A DNA stretch of 64,000 bases from Sphingobium baderi (GCF_001456115.1 NZ_CP013264.1:3118501-3182500), one strand, 5' to 3'. Positions 9,032 to 17,409 are shown, counted from the stretch's first letter. The notes: generated by a model not told the origin, from the letters alone. Numbers and translations are program-made.

Positions 9032-11178
9032 GCCGGCTTCGCCTTCTCACGCGGGCCTTCGGAACGGCCATGGCTGTCGAGCCGCACACGGATCGTGCCG
9101 CGCGTCGCCCCCAACAAGGGGATGGGGGTGGCAACCCTGTTCTCCTCGTCGGGATGATCGTCGATCGGCGCTCCCTCGTCCGTCATGCCGGAATCGCTGT
9201 GGTCGGTGGGTCCGAACACCTCATCCTGCGGCACGGCGTCCTGGGGATCCGGCAGGCTGGGCGGCTCCTGGGTCGGCTCCCGCGCCGGCGGGGGATTGGC
9301 CTCGCCGGTAAAAAGATCGCCTTGCCCCGTTCCGGGAGACGGCGGCGTGTCCGGATGTCCCGGACCCTGCCCTCGCCTCGCGGCCTCCTCCCGCGCCTGG
9401 CGCGCGCGGCGCTCTGCCCACGCCTGGGAGATGATGGCCTTGCCGAGCGGCAGCCTTTTGGGGGGCTCGGTGCGTTCAACGAACGCGGCCGCGATCGAAG
9501 GCAGCGGATTGAAGCGATCGGTGAAACGGACGACGGGGAGATTGCGCCCGAAACGGAGGAAACCCGAAAGGTTCGGCAGATGGGTGACCTCGGTGTCCAG
9601 AACCAGCGGGCGGGTCACCTGCATGCGACTGAGGTTCACCCCGTCGCGCATGTCATTGACGCCGTAGCTCATCCCCTCGTTGGCTTCGACCTGCTCGACC
9701 CGGCCAAGGTTTTTGGAGATAAGTTCCGAGGTGTCGCTATCGTTCGCCCGGAGCGCGACCCAGGTCGAGCAGTAGCCGGTGATGGCCGCCGCATCCTCCT
9801 TGCCGTAGGTCGCGGTCAGCTGGGGATAGGACTGGAACCCCAATATGCCGCAGCCGCCATATTTGCGCGCACGGGCGAGGAAGTCGGATAGGCTGGGGAG
9901 CTTCTGGAGCGTCGGCAATTCGTCAATGACGCAATAGAGCCGCCGGTCGCGGTCGGGCGTGAGGCTCATGATCGCGCTGATCGCGATGTCGAGCCAGACC
10001 GTGATCAGGGGGCGCAGCGAAGGAAGCTGGTCGGCCTTGACGGTGACGAACAGCCAGCTGTCGTCCTTCTCGTCCTCGACCCAACGCCGGATCGAGAAGC
10101 CGTCCTCGGTATCGTCGAGATAGGCGAAGCTGCGCATGACCGAGGCAAGCTCGGCCTGGACGCCGGCCGAGGTGCGCTCTCCCTCGGCGGAGATGAAAGC
10201 GGCGGCATCGGTGCCCTTCACATAGGCGGCAAGATCGGCGAGCGGGGAACGCAGCACCCGATCAAGCAGGACCGAGATGAGCGTGTGCTTCTGCCGCGCG
10301 AGCTTGCGCAGGACGGCGACCAGCGTGCCGCGCGCGGCCTTGCTCCAGAACGGATCGCCATGTTTGTCGGGGATCGTAGATTCCGCGATCTGGTCGTAAT
10401 GATACTCCCGCGGAACATCGACCCAGGGACTCCAGATGTCGGTGCGCTTGTCGAGCGGGTTGAGCAGGATGTCCCTGCCGGGGCGATAGAATTTCTCAAC
10501 GAAGCTCCCGGCCGTGTCATAGACGATCGCCCGCTTACCCTGCTTGCGGATGCCTTCGAGCATGGTGGTGATGAGGTTGGTCTTGCCCGTTCCTGGAGCG
10601 CCGACCAGCAGGATATGTTCGGGCTCGAAGGCTTCCGGCACGGCGACGCCGCCGATTGTGAGCGCCCCCTTCTTCTGCCCCCGGAGCGCGCGCCGCACTT
10701 CCGAGGCCGTCCCGAAGCGGGCGCCGCGCAGATATTCGTTGGAGCCGAGCCCCTTCCCAGTTCTGGTAAAATAGAACCAGGCACTGACCAGTCCGAAGAG
10801 GGCGACCACACCGGCAATGGCCGCCCCGTGGATGAGGTCCTTTTCGAGTTTGTGGAGCGCCTGCTTCGCGACACCGGAGTCGGCGAGGGTGTCGGCCGAG
10901 GTCCAGTATTGGCGCCCGTCGGGGGTGCGGAACAGCACCGGGTCATTGGTCCCCGGCGCCGCATCCGCCTTGATGGTCGCCTCCACCAGCTTGGCGAGGA
11001 CGAAGCGCTGATAGTCGGTCGACTTTTCGAACGCATACCAGCAGGTCCCCATCAACCAGAGGATCAGCCCGGCCAGCACGGTCTGGAAAAAGACCTGGGT
11101 GGTCATGCGGACATTGTGGACGATCGCCTGCCCGCCCCGCGTCCAGCTCCCCAACGTGTCGTTGCGGAAGATGCTCAT
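9028..11178 (-). CDS. traD: Type IV coupling protein (TraD/TraG-like ATPase)
   Basis: 716 residues. Two membrane segments lie near residues 27-47 and 135-155. A cytosolic ATPase domain follows, with Walker A GAPGTGKTNL near residue 196 and Walker B LYCVIDELPTL near residue 416; the protein ends in a proline-rich, acidic tail. Coupling proteins bring the relaxase-DNA complex to the type IV secretion channel at the inner membrane. The gene overlaps the relaxase start by 4 bases, the classic arrangement. No channel genes (VirB/Trb) occur in this window, so they must lie elsewhere if transfer is self-encoded. Confidence 0.92.
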   Translation of the reverse strand: MSIFRNDTLGSWTRGGQAIVHNVRMTTQVFFQTVLAGLILWLMGTCWYAFEKSTDYQRFVLAKLVEATIKADAAPGTNDPVLFRTPDGRQYWTSADTLADSGVAKQALHKLEKDLIHGAAIAGVVALFGLVSAWFYFTRTGKGLGSNEYLRGARFGTASEVRRALRGQKKGALTIGGVAVPEAFEPEHILLVGAPGTGKTNLITTMLEGIRKQGKRAIVYDTAGSFVEKFYRPGRDILLNPLDKRTDIWSPWVDVPREYHYDQIAESTIPDKHGDPFWSKAARGTLVAVLRKLARQKHTLISVLLDRVLRSPLADLAAYVKGTDAAAFISAEGERTSAGVQAELASVMRSFAYLDDTEDGFSIRRWVEDEKDDSWLFVTVKADQLPSLRPLITVWLDIAISAIMSLTPDRDRRLYCVIDELPTLQKLPSLSDFLARARKYGGCGILGFQSYPQLTATYGKEDAAAITGYCSTWVALRANDSDTSELISKNLGRVEQVEANEGMSYGVNDMRDGVNLSRMQVTRPLVLDTEVTHLPNLSGFLRFGRNLPVVRFTDRFNPLPSIAAAFVERTEPPKRLPLGKAIISQAWAERRARQAREEAARRGQGPGHPDTPPSPGTGQGDLFTGEANPPPAREPTQEPPSLPDPQDAVPQDEVFGPTDHSDSGMTDEGAPIDDHPDEENRVATPIPLLGATRGTIRVRLDSHGRSEGPREKAKPA

Positions 11179-11350
11179 GGCCGGCCCCTCCCCCGAACGG
11201 CTGGCGGTGCGCTACGGCATGCCCCCGGATTTGGGATGGCCCTGACCGGCAGGGAATAATCGCAGGCAATCGCGCGGCCGGACGGGAAGCCCGCCGAGGG
11301 GGAACGCGAGGCCGGGCATGTGTCCGCGAGGTGGGGATCCGCGCGCCGGG

Positions 11351-11650
11351 TCATGGCTGTTCGTCCGGTGAGAGCAGCCCCTTTTCGAGGAGCAGCGCCC
11401 TGGCGTCGGCCATGCCCTGTTCGAGCGTCTCGGGCGACCGGCGTCGCACCGATGCCGCGAGGATAGAGAGCGTCTGCAGGACGCAGGAGAGGATTTCGTC
11501 CTGCGTCGTGTAGACGTAGCCGCCGCGGGGATCGGCGGTCTGGTCGATCGCGGGGCGGAGGAGTTCGGCGACGCTGACGCCGACTTTACGGGCACGGCGC
11601 TGCAGCCGCTCGTAAAGGGCATCGTCGATCCGGATTGTGACCCTTGCCAA
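11351..11650 (-). CDS. Ribbon-helix-helix DNA-binding protein, likely relaxosome accessory
   Basis: 99 residues. The start MARVTIRIDDALYERLQRRA is a typical ribbon-helix-helix strand and first helix, and VGVSVAELLRPAI supplies the second helix. A C-terminal helical tail follows. It lies upstream of the coupling protein and relaxase genes and next to a repeat-rich region with a perfect 17-base inverted repeat. RHH proteins of this size often bind oriT repeats and repress their own operon. That role is inferred from position; a free-standing CopG-like regulator is the alternative. Confidence 0.75.
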   Translation of the reverse strand: MARVTIRIDDALYERLQRRARKVGVSVAELLRPAIDQTADPRGGYVYTTQDEILSCVLQTLSILAASVRRRSPETLEQGMADARALLLEKGLLSPDEQP

Positions 11651-11739
11651 GGTGATGCTCCGACTGGAGCTTCGACAAGGAGGTCACGACGCACAGCAAC
11701 TATAGCGCAGACAAGCGACGATCACAATAAAATCAGCGT

Positions 11740-11755
11740 GGCGGACGTGTCTGCC
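11740..11755. repeat. Imperfect palindrome related to the 17-base repeat arms
   Basis: The sequence GGCGGACGTGTCTGCC matches its own reverse complement at 12 of 16 positions and resembles the arms at 11806-11853. It is followed by CCGGAAAC-like bases that also follow the right arm of the main repeat. This makes it a third probable binding site for the same protein. Confidence 0.5.
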
Positions 11756-11805
11756 AGCCGGAAACGGCGGAATTGCGGGGCTTTTTCGGGCAATAGTACT
11801 GAGGC

Positions 11806-11853
11806 GGCAGACGCGTCAGCCAAATAACGTGAAATCTGGCTGACGCGTCTGCC
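11806..11853. repeat. Perfect 17-base inverted repeat with 14-base loop
   Basis: The left arm 11806-11822 (GGCAGACGCGTCAGCCA) is exactly complementary to the right arm 11837-11853, with 14 bases between them. Each arm also contains the palindrome GACGCGTC, which gives a half-site suited to a dimeric RHH protein. There is no T-run after it, so it does not look like a terminator. It is the strongest single structure in the oriT candidate region. Confidence 0.8.
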
Positions 11854-12114
11854 AACGGAAACCATTGATTATAGGGCAGTTTCAGGCCACAGCACCCGTG
11901 CGTACGGTGCATTACAAACCGCGAAGCGCGTGCGTCGCTTGCCCGCAGCAACGGAGTTGCTGCGTCATCCCTACCGCTGCCGGGCGCACCCATTGCGGTG
12001 GTGGTCGATGTGGGGAGATAGGTCGCGCTATGCGGTGGGGTCGCTTGTGGCGCGGGTGCGCCTGTGCGACAAGGATCGCGTGACGAGCGGGCCAGCCTGA
12101 GAAGGAAACTGGTC

Positions 12115-12438
12115 ATGCCTAAAATGTCTGAACGCGATAGGCTCGCTGATCTGGAAGATCGCGAGAAGAGGATTGCGGTCGAGAAGGCTGCGCTACGCAA
12201 GCGGCTACGCGATCGCTATGCGGCAATGGTGACGGCGCTGCCGGTCGAGCAATTGACGGAACGCGAGTTCCGGGACGTGCTGGGCCATGTGTTGCGGTTG
12301 GGCGGCGCTGCCGCGCTGGCTGCGCTCAAGGGGGCGTCGGGTGCCTCCGATGCTTCCCATTCGGGGAAAGCGCCAGCCGCGCCAAGGCCCGCAAAGGGGG
12401 ATGACGGTGGGGCGCTCGGCCCTTCGGTGGGGGCGTGA
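12115..12438 (+). CDS. Small charged helical protein, possible mobilization accessory
   Basis: 107 residues from the ATG at 12115, which has GAAGGAAA upstream; the frame also opens further upstream without an ATG. Residues 4-35 are almost all charged and should form a coiled coil ([20 protein letters not shown]). A short hydrophobic helical part follows ([20 protein letters not shown]) and a low-complexity alanine/proline tail. No family is recognised with confidence. It is divergent from the RHH gene across the oriT candidate, the position held by small TraC/TraD-like proteins in Agrobacterium-type systems; that role is inference. Confidence 0.6.
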   Translation: MPKMSERDRLADLEDREKRIAVEKAALRKRLRDRYAAMVTALPVEQLTEREFRDVLGHVLRLGGAAALAALKGASGASDASHSGKAPAAPRPAKGDDGGALGPSVGA

Positions 12439-12602
12439 ACCTGTCGGCCCTTCCCCTTTTGGTTCTTCCCGCCGCCGCGCCGTCAGGCGCGGCGGCGGCC
12501 GGGGGCACGACAAAAGGCCAGCGCGCGGGGATGCGCGCCAGCCTTGGCGGGTCTCGTGTGATGGGTAGCGCGGCGCTGGGGGAAGCGCCGCGCCGTTTGG
12601 TT

Positions 12603-13628
12603 TCAGGCGCTGCGCCGTGCTTGCCTGAACGTGTCCCCCTCGCCGTTCTGCGGCTTGCGGGATGCGGGGGCATCCTTGGGCTTGCGGAAAGCATGGATGG
12701 GAACGCCTTGTTTCCGCATGGTCTGATAGAGATTGGCTTGGATGCCGGACCCTTCGCAAAGGACGGCTTCCACCGGCTCAAGCTCGCCCATCTTGCGGTT
12801 GCGCTGATAGGGAGCCTTGCGCCCGCCACCATAGAGGCCATAGGCGACAACGGGGACGCCTTCCCGCGCTGCCCATGCCGCCGCGATGGCGTCCGCCCCT
12901 TTCCGTTGCCCGGTGGTAACAAGCGTCATATGCGGAACACGGGCCTTGATCTCGCTTAGCTTCGCCCAAAGCGGTTGCCATTCCTCCCATACGGCTGGGC
13001 CGGAAAAGATGACGACGGGGCCTTGCGGCTGGTGCTTCTCGCGCTTGGCAAGGGCGCGCTCCTGCAAGAAATCCAGCGCATTGATATAGCTTGCGGTGGT
13101 GACAGATGACGCCTTGCTGCCCTTGGTCGGTGCCCATGCGCGACGCCAACAAGCGCGATACATGGCGGCGGCATAGTCGCGCAATGTCTCGATGGCTGCG
13201 CGCTGTTCGGCCAGCGAGCGGCATTGCAACTGGGTATCCTCAAGGTCTTTGTTGAATACCTCGCCCGGTTCCATGCGCCGCGTCATGTCGCGGATTTTGT
13301 CGGCAAGCCTATCCTCTTGGCGCTCCACCGTTCCGGCAACGAAATGGAAGCTGTTGACGATACCCCAAGCGATTTGCGGGGCGAGCGGGTCAAGCCGCGT
13401 GTCGGTCAAGAGGCAGTAAAGCGACGTGATAAGTTCGCCGCATACCTTCTGCGCGGTGAACGGTTCGGGCATGGTGTGTTCGCCCGGTTCGTCGCCGGGT
13501 TCGATGATGGACAGCGGCAGCGGATCGCCAAAGGATGCTTCAAAGGCAGGGTTTGCGGTTTCCTCCGCGATAAGTTCCGGCAGGTCCGCAAATGTGCTAA
13601 CGGTTTTCTTAGCTGACTTCTTCGTCAT
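12603..13628 (-). CDS. DUF2493/SLOG-family protein
   Basis: 341 residues. The N-terminal 200 residues are helical with no recognised motif. The last 130 hold a Rossmann-like SLOG domain of the YspA/DUF2493 type: PVVIFSGPAVW, then VTTGQRKGADAIAAAWA, AYGLYGGGRKAP and AVLCEGSG. SLOG domains bind nucleotides or nucleotide-derived ligands and are common in plasmid and phage genes, but the ligand is unknown here. It probably shares a leftward unit with the DUF736 gene just upstream, about 80 bases away, a pairing often seen on alphaproteobacterial plasmids. Confidence 0.8.
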   Translation of the reverse strand: MTKKSAKKTVSTFADLPELIAEETANPAFEASFGDPLPLSIIEPGDEPGEHTMPEPFTAQKVCGELITSLYCLLTDTRLDPLAPQIAWGIVNSFHFVAGTVERQEDRLADKIRDMTRRMEPGEVFNKDLEDTQLQCRSLAEQRAAIETLRDYAAAMYRACWRRAWAPTKGSKASSVTTASYINALDFLQERALAKREKHQPQGPVVIFSGPAVWEEWQPLWAKLSEIKARVPHMTLVTTGQRKGADAIAAAWAAREGVPVVAYGLYGGGRKAPYQRNRKMGELEPVEAVLCEGSGIQANLYQTMRKQGVPIHAFRKPKDAPASRKPQNGEGDTFRQARRSA

Positions 13629-13711
13629 GGGTCTGACTCCTGATGGCAGGATGATCGGTTAGGGTCCGGGGAAGCGGTGCAACGCTCCCCCGGCCCGTCT
13701 CGGCCTAGCCC

Positions 13712-14185
13712 CTAGAGCGCAACTTCATCGTCCAGATCGGCGGCGGCTCCTTGGCTGGACAGTCCGCCGCTTTCATCGGCGGTGCTGTCACCGAAACCGT
13801 AGTCGTCGCCACGGTTGCCGGAAGGCGCATTGTCGCGGGTGGCGCGAATGGCGGGACCGAAATCGTCGCGCTCCGGCCTGCGCCATGCCACCCGATAGCC
13901 TTCCTCCACCGAGCCGAAAAGCGCGATGGGCAGGGCTTCGGGCATCGACGGGTCATCAACATGGCCTTGCAGGAAAACCTCGCCGGTTTTCTTGGCGACG
14001 GCTTCCCAAAGCGCGCCGACCTGAACGACACGGCCCCCGACATTGGGCGCGATGATTTCATAAGCCGGGGCCAGTTCGTTTTCGCTTTCCACCGGGCGCA
14101 AGGCCAGCTTGGGCAGGTCGATTGCGCGGGTGGCAATCCACCCGATGATGCGGCCCTTGTTCAGGTTAAACTCACCGATATTCAT
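13712..14185 (-). CDS. DUF736 family protein
   Basis: 157 residues from the ATG at 14185; an upstream in-frame ATG at 14218 is less likely, because the family begins MNIGEFNLNKGRIIGWI as here. DUF736 proteins are small beta-rich proteins found widely on alphaproteobacterial plasmids, with no known function. The conserved part ends near residue 115, followed by a long acidic, glycine-rich tail. AT-rich DNA upstream (14225-14300) probably holds its promoter. Confidence 0.85.
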   Translation of the reverse strand: MNIGEFNLNKGRIIGWIATRAIDLPKLALRPVESENELAPAYEIIAPNVGGRVVQVGALWEAVAKKTGEVFLQGHVDDPSMPEALPIALFGSVEEGYRVAWRRPERDDFGPAIRATRDNAPSGNRGDDYGFGDSTADESGGLSSQGAAADLDDEVAL

Positions 14186-14400
14186 AGCCTTTACTCCAAA
14201 CGATGCATCCGGGGCCAATCCCCATCAGCACCTATACTTATACCCCCTCCCCCTTTTTGAGTATATGTCATTGTTTTCTTGACAGTATTTCATCGCATTT
14301 GGTGAGCCAGAGCCAATAAAACGGACGCGGCAGCGTCCCGAACAAAGAAAAGTATGGCGAAGCCATTCCTTCCTGATCAGCGGAGGACGCGACGGTGGCC

Positions 14401-14654
14401 GTCTGTCATCGCATTCGGAGCCGCCGTCGCCGGGGCTCAAGGGTCAGGGCTGGTCGGGGCAAGCAAGGGACGTCGCGCTGCGGCCTTTAGAAAAGCTTGG
14501 AGTAGAAGGGGCCTGCCGACCGCTTACCCCAAGCGACAACGTCGGCAGGCCCCTTCTACTCCTAGGTTTTCTTGGCCGGAGGCAGCCCTTGCTTGCCCCG
14601 ACCAGCCCTGGCACGCCGAGACCCTGCGAGGCGGCGCAGAATGTGATGACAGAC
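14401..14654. repeat. Long imperfect inverted repeat (about 250 bases)
   Basis: The outer arms 14401-14469 and 14586-14654 are mostly complementary; both contain GTCTGTCATC and the block GGGCTGGTCGGGGCAAGCAA or its complement. The inner arms 14499-14520 and 14541-14562 are a perfect 22-base match around a 20-base loop. The whole element lies between the DUF736 and DUF5818 genes. It could be a transposon-derived miniature element, a structured RNA or a plasmid control site. No coding frame inside it is believable. Confidence 0.8.
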
Positions 14655-14759
14655 TGCGTGCGACGCTGATTGCGGGCCGAGGCGTCCTCGCCGAGGCCCG
14701 CGGCGACGGTTCCCCAAACGCGATGCCCGAGGAGAGATCGGAGCGTGCCTTTGGGGTTG

Positions 14760-14996
14760 CTACGCTGGCCCGAGCCAGAGAACGTCGAGGAGGCTGCTGC
14801 TGGCCTTGCGTGCCTCGACGATGACAGTGGCGTCCACCAGCGGCGGGAAATCCTGCGCGCCATTGAGACGCCAGACGTGGCCATCCTCCATCTCGAGGAG
14901 GAAACCGCGCTCGGATCGGCGCAGCTGTCCACGGAGGCGCAGAGGCGCGGCCGCCATGGTCACGGCGCGGGGTGCCGGCCGATCGGGGCGGCCCAT
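14760..14996 (-). CDS. DUF5818 family protein
   Basis: 78 residues with a beta-rich pattern: LRGQLRRSERGFLLEMEDGH, VWRL, then DATVIVEARK and LLDVLWLGP. This is the layout of DUF5818 proteins, short single-domain proteins of unknown function common in sphingomonads. No membrane segment or catalytic motif is visible. The start at 14996 was chosen because earlier starts use another frame. It reads leftward into the long inverted repeat. Confidence 0.7.
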   Translation of the reverse strand: MGRPDRPAPRAVTMAAAPLRLRGQLRRSERGFLLEMEDGHVWRLNGAQDFPPLVDATVIVEARKASSSLLDVLWLGPA

Positions 14997-15094
14997 GCGG
15001 AAGCGAAACTCATGATCGCGATCCTATTGCGGGCATCATTCCGATTGTAAACATGTTCGACCTATGTTCTATTCATGGATGAAAGGACTTTCCC

Positions 15095-15490
15095 ATGATC
15101 GCGGACTATCTCGCCACCTTCGATTTCAACCTGTCGCTGATCGATGCAGTCAACGACCCCGATATCGCGGATGTGCGCAGCCAGATCGCCGCCCTCGCGC
15201 TCGGGGAAGGTCTCGACAGCGGCTACTATGCCACGCAAGAACTGGCTGAGGCCTTTCTGGAGGCGGCTCGCGAAGCCAATGCCGAGATCACCGATCCCCA
15301 TAGCCCGGCGCGGGAAAAGCTGGTGGATATCCTCGATAGCGGTCCACCCTATCAACGCAGCCTGTTCGACGCGGTAGCCACGTTGCCGTTGGCGGACGCG
15401 GCCAGCCATCTCGCCTGGCTTACCAGCGTAATGCGTGATCGCGCGGATATGTATCGGCCGGTCGAAGCGGCGCGTCTATCGACACGCTGA
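15095..15490 (+). CDS. Hypothetical protein
   Basis: 131 residues, mainly helical, with no recognised family. It has an acidic N-terminal half (DFNLSLIDAVNDPDIADVRS) and an alanine-rich helical middle. AAAGGAC lies upstream of the ATG. It runs rightward, divergent from the DUF5818 gene; the AT-richer stretch at 15030-15080 is the probable promoter region. Codon use matches the neighbouring plasmid genes. Confidence 0.6.
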   Translation: MIADYLATFDFNLSLIDAVNDPDIADVRSQIAALALGEGLDSGYYATQELAEAFLEAAREANAEITDPHSPAREKLVDILDSGPPYQRSLFDAVATLPLADAASHLAWLTSVMRDRADMYRPVEAARLSTR

Positions 15491-15587
15491 ATATCCCGTC
15501 CCCACCTGCGGCATCCGGTAATTTCGCACGGAACCGATTGGCAGTTGCTGCCCGATTGGGTTAGAGGGGCGGGTCCGCCGGTGGTGG

Positions 15588-15714
15588 GCCGGAGAGTAGA
15601 AACTCCGAACAATAGAGTCGGCGCATGCCTTGCGGCCGGATTGCCTGATTATGTCCAGGCTCCGGCTAAAGATCAGGCACGCGTTCTATTGTTCGCGTCT
15701 TTCTACCGTCCGGC
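15588..15714. repeat. Imperfect inverted repeat, possible structured RNA or small element
   Basis: The arms 15588-15616 and 15685-15714 pair in three blocks: GCCGGA with TCCGGC, GTAGAAA with TTTCTAC, and a perfect 11-base CGAACAATAGA with TCTATTGTTCG. Inside is a further GCCTGAT/ATCAGGC pair (15643-15649 and 15672-15678). It lies in the otherwise empty 291 bases between two rightward genes. The AGTAGAA part also occurs in the long repeat at 14401-14654. Confidence 0.65.
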
Positions 15715-15781
15715 TCAGGGGCCGGCATCCTCCTCCGGGGGGGTGCCCGCCGACTGAGCGCGACGGGACGGAGAAGCACAG

Positions 15782-15931
15782 ATGACAGACGAAGAGCCAG
15801 GGCTGGAAAACGCCATCAAGCACATGGAGGCGGCACTCGAATGCCTCGTCGACCCTAAGGACCAGGTGGTGGCGATACGGCTTTCGCACGCGCTGGATCT
15901 GGCGCGGGAGCGATTGCTCGAAGGGGCCTGA
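15782..15931 (+). CDS. Small hypothetical protein
   Basis: 49 residues: an acidic start (MTDEEPGLEN) then two amphipathic helices containing AIKHMEAALECL and LSHALDLARERLL. GGGACGGAG upstream could serve as ribosome binding site. It lies directly after the inverted repeat at 15588-15714 and converges on the toxin gene. No family is recognised. The regular helix pattern and the ribosome binding site favour a real gene. Confidence 0.5.
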   Translation: MTDEEPGLENAIKHMEAALECLVDPKDQVVAIRLSHALDLARERLLEGA

Positions 15932-15955
15932 GGAAGGATCTCATTCCCGAACTGG

Positions 15956-16408
15956 TCAGGATAGCGCCAGAGTTGTGGGATCATCCTCCCACGGATTGAA
16001 TATGGCTGCGCCGCTGTGACGCACATCCTTGACGTTGCGAGTCACGAGATAAAGCTGGTGCTCAATCGCGGTGGCCGCCAGCATTGTGTCGACAACGCCC
16101 GGCGCATGGCCCGTCCCTAGCTTGACGTCGCCGGAGATTGCTCCCCATCGCCGGATAATCGCGTCATCAACGGACAGAATGCGACCTTTGAAACGCGCTT
16201 CGAGCGCATCGCGAGCCCCGATATAGCGGGGCCGCTCGGGATGGTTCGCGGGTATGGCGTGGATTCCCTTGTCATATTCGCCGAGCGTCAGGATGCTGAG
16301 GAACAGCGCTTCTTCGGGCTGCTCCGACGCCCATGTCTTCACGCTCGGCGCGCCGTTGGGATTTATGAGGGCGGCAATCACATTGGTGTCGAGAAGCCAG
16401 CCGATCAC
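15956..16408 (-). CDS. vapC: VapC-type PIN-domain toxin
   Basis: 150 residues with a PIN fold: WLLDTNVIAALI at the N-terminus (first acidic residue Asp7), LTLGEYDKGI in the middle and VVDTMLAATAIEHQLYLVTRN near the end, which supplies the later acidic residue of the metal site. PIN toxins are magnesium-dependent RNases, often cutting tRNA or rRNA. The ATG overlaps the antitoxin stop by 4 bases (ATGA), the standard operon form for these pairs. Confidence 0.88.
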   Translation of the reverse strand: MIGWLLDTNVIAALINPNGAPSVKTWASEQPEEALFLSILTLGEYDKGIHAIPANHPERPRYIGARDALEARFKGRILSVDDAIIRRWGAISGDVKLGTGHAPGVVDTMLAATAIEHQLYLVTRNVKDVRHSGAAIFNPWEDDPTTLALS

Positions 16409-16719
16409 AAGACGATGTCCCGTCCGCTATCGCGTTCGCGCGTCAGATCGACGCCTTCGAGGTGCAGTCCTTCGAGAAAGGCGACAAGCGGCTTCTTGCG
16501 TTCAGGCGGCAGCAATCTTTCGAGTTCGTCGGCGCTGATGATAACGACGGCATCCTTGCCGCGCACCGTGACGCGTTGCGGCCCTTCGCTGCGGGCCAGG
16601 CGAACCACCTCGCTGAACCGCGCCTTGGCGTCTTCGAGCTTCCATCCGCGCGCCGCTGGTGGAAGCCTGGAACCACCTTTGCGTGCGGGGCCGTCACCGG
16701 CGCGTTTGGAGGTAGTCAT
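16405..16719 (-). CDS. Phd/YefM-type antitoxin
   Basis: 104 residues. After a basic, disordered-looking start it shows WKLEDAKARFSEVVRLA and RVTVRGKDAVVIISADELERL, the DNA-binding N-terminal fold of Phd/YefM antitoxins. A short C-terminal part should neutralise the PIN toxin. Such antitoxins repress their own operon, and a perfect palindrome (16731-16750) lies 11 bases upstream of the start, fitting that role. A lone Phd-type regulator is unlikely given the overlap with the toxin gene. Confidence 0.87.
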   Translation of the reverse strand: MTTSKRAGDGPARKGGSRLPPAARGWKLEDAKARFSEVVRLARSEGPQRVTVRGKDAVVIISADELERLLPPERKKPLVAFLEGLHLEGVDLTRERDSGRDIVL

Positions 16720-16730
16720 GAAAATTCTCC

Positions 16731-16750
16731 ATCTGACTAGTTAGTCAGAT
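16731..16750 (-). promoter_or_regulatory. Palindromic operator of the toxin-antitoxin operon
   Basis: ATCTGACTA and TAGTCAGAT form perfect 9-base arms around GT. On the minus strand it overlaps an AT-rich ATTATAT stretch that could be the -10 element and sits just upstream of the antitoxin start at 16719. It is the likely binding site for the antitoxin. Confidence 0.7.
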
Positions 16751-16806
16751 ATAATGATCCAGCGGTATCGGCGCAAGCTCGATCCGGCATCGGTAGGCCA
16801 TGTGTG

Positions 16807-17409
16807 TCATGCCGGCCTGATCCAGTCGCGGGCGGGTGCCCATCCGAGAATGTCACTGCCGCTGTCGCTGACGGCCTCGCCCGATATGTCCCGCCAGGGC
16901 GATCGAGGCCGATAGACCGGCATGTAACGGGCGGTGAGCACTTCGAACGTCGAGCAGATATAGCCGCTGAGGCGGATGGCAAGAACGGGTCGATCGTCGT
17001 CCGGAAGGCCTGTGAAGACTGAAAGGAAGCCGGGCGGGATAGGGAAGAGTGTGCTTTCGATCATGGCGCGGGCAAGCCGCGTCTCCAATTCGCCCGCTTC
17101 GGAGCCCCAGGGATGCGCATCGATGTCGAAGCGATCGGCGCTATCCGGCGACGGACGGATCGAGAATTCACCAGACCAGCAGCGACTGTCCGGGTTCAAC
17201 GCGGGGACCTCTGCCTTGGCGGCGTTATTGCCCGTATCGGCACGAAACCAATCCGCCATCGCCGGCGTAAGCTGGCCGGTCAGGGCCCATGCCTTGATAG
17301 GGTCCGGATCGCGCTCGGGAAATTCGACAAGCCACCATTCGGCGCGATGATGGAGAATCACGCCATAGCAATGACGCTCGGCCGAATTGGATTCGGGACA
17401 CTGGGTCAC
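16807..17409 (-). CDS. Hypothetical protein
   Basis: 200 residues from a GTG at 17409 that follows an ideal AGGAGGTATCC; the open frame continues upstream but lacks a good start. The sequence has many Trp, Pro and Asp residues (WWLVEFPERDPDPIKAW, SGEFSIRPSPDSAD) and looks like a soluble globular protein. No family is recognised. It is the leftmost member of a long series of minus-strand accessory genes. Confidence 0.65.
   Translation of the reverse strand: MTQCPESNSAERHCYGVILHHRAEWWLVEFPERDPDPIKAWALTGQLTPAMADWFRADTGNNAAKAEVPALNPDSRCWSGEFSIRPSPDSADRFDIDAHPWGSEAGELETRLARAMIESTLFPIPPGFLSVFTGLPDDDRPVLAIRLSGYICSTFEVLTARYMPVYRPRSPWRDISGEAVSDSGSDILGWAPARDWIRPA

Larger units (their letters stand above)
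11651..12114. other. Divergent repeat-rich intergenic region, candidate oriT or partition site
   Basis: 464 bases between the RHH/relaxase operon (leftward) and a small rightward gene. It holds a perfect 17-base inverted repeat, an imperfect palindromic relative of it about 65 bases away, and two copies of a GTCTGCCA...CGGAAAC block. Repeats of one short motif beside an RHH protein and a relaxase are what an origin of transfer or a centromere-like site looks like. The nick site itself is not identified. Confidence 0.5.

Noticed and set aside
6047..9157. A very long open frame on the plus strand (over 1000 codons) opposite the relaxase gene
   Set aside because: The minus-strand relaxase has clear motifs. 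The plus-strand reading has no family motif and is explained by the codon pattern of GC-rich genes, which keeps the opposite strand open.
5438..11650. A complete conjugation system
   Set aside because: Only the DNA-processing part (relaxase, coupling protein, lytic transglycosylase) is present; no VirB/Trb channel genes were found in the window.
14354..14932. Open frames across the long inverted repeat
   Set aside because: They read through both arms of the repeat and have repeat-derived, low-quality sequence.
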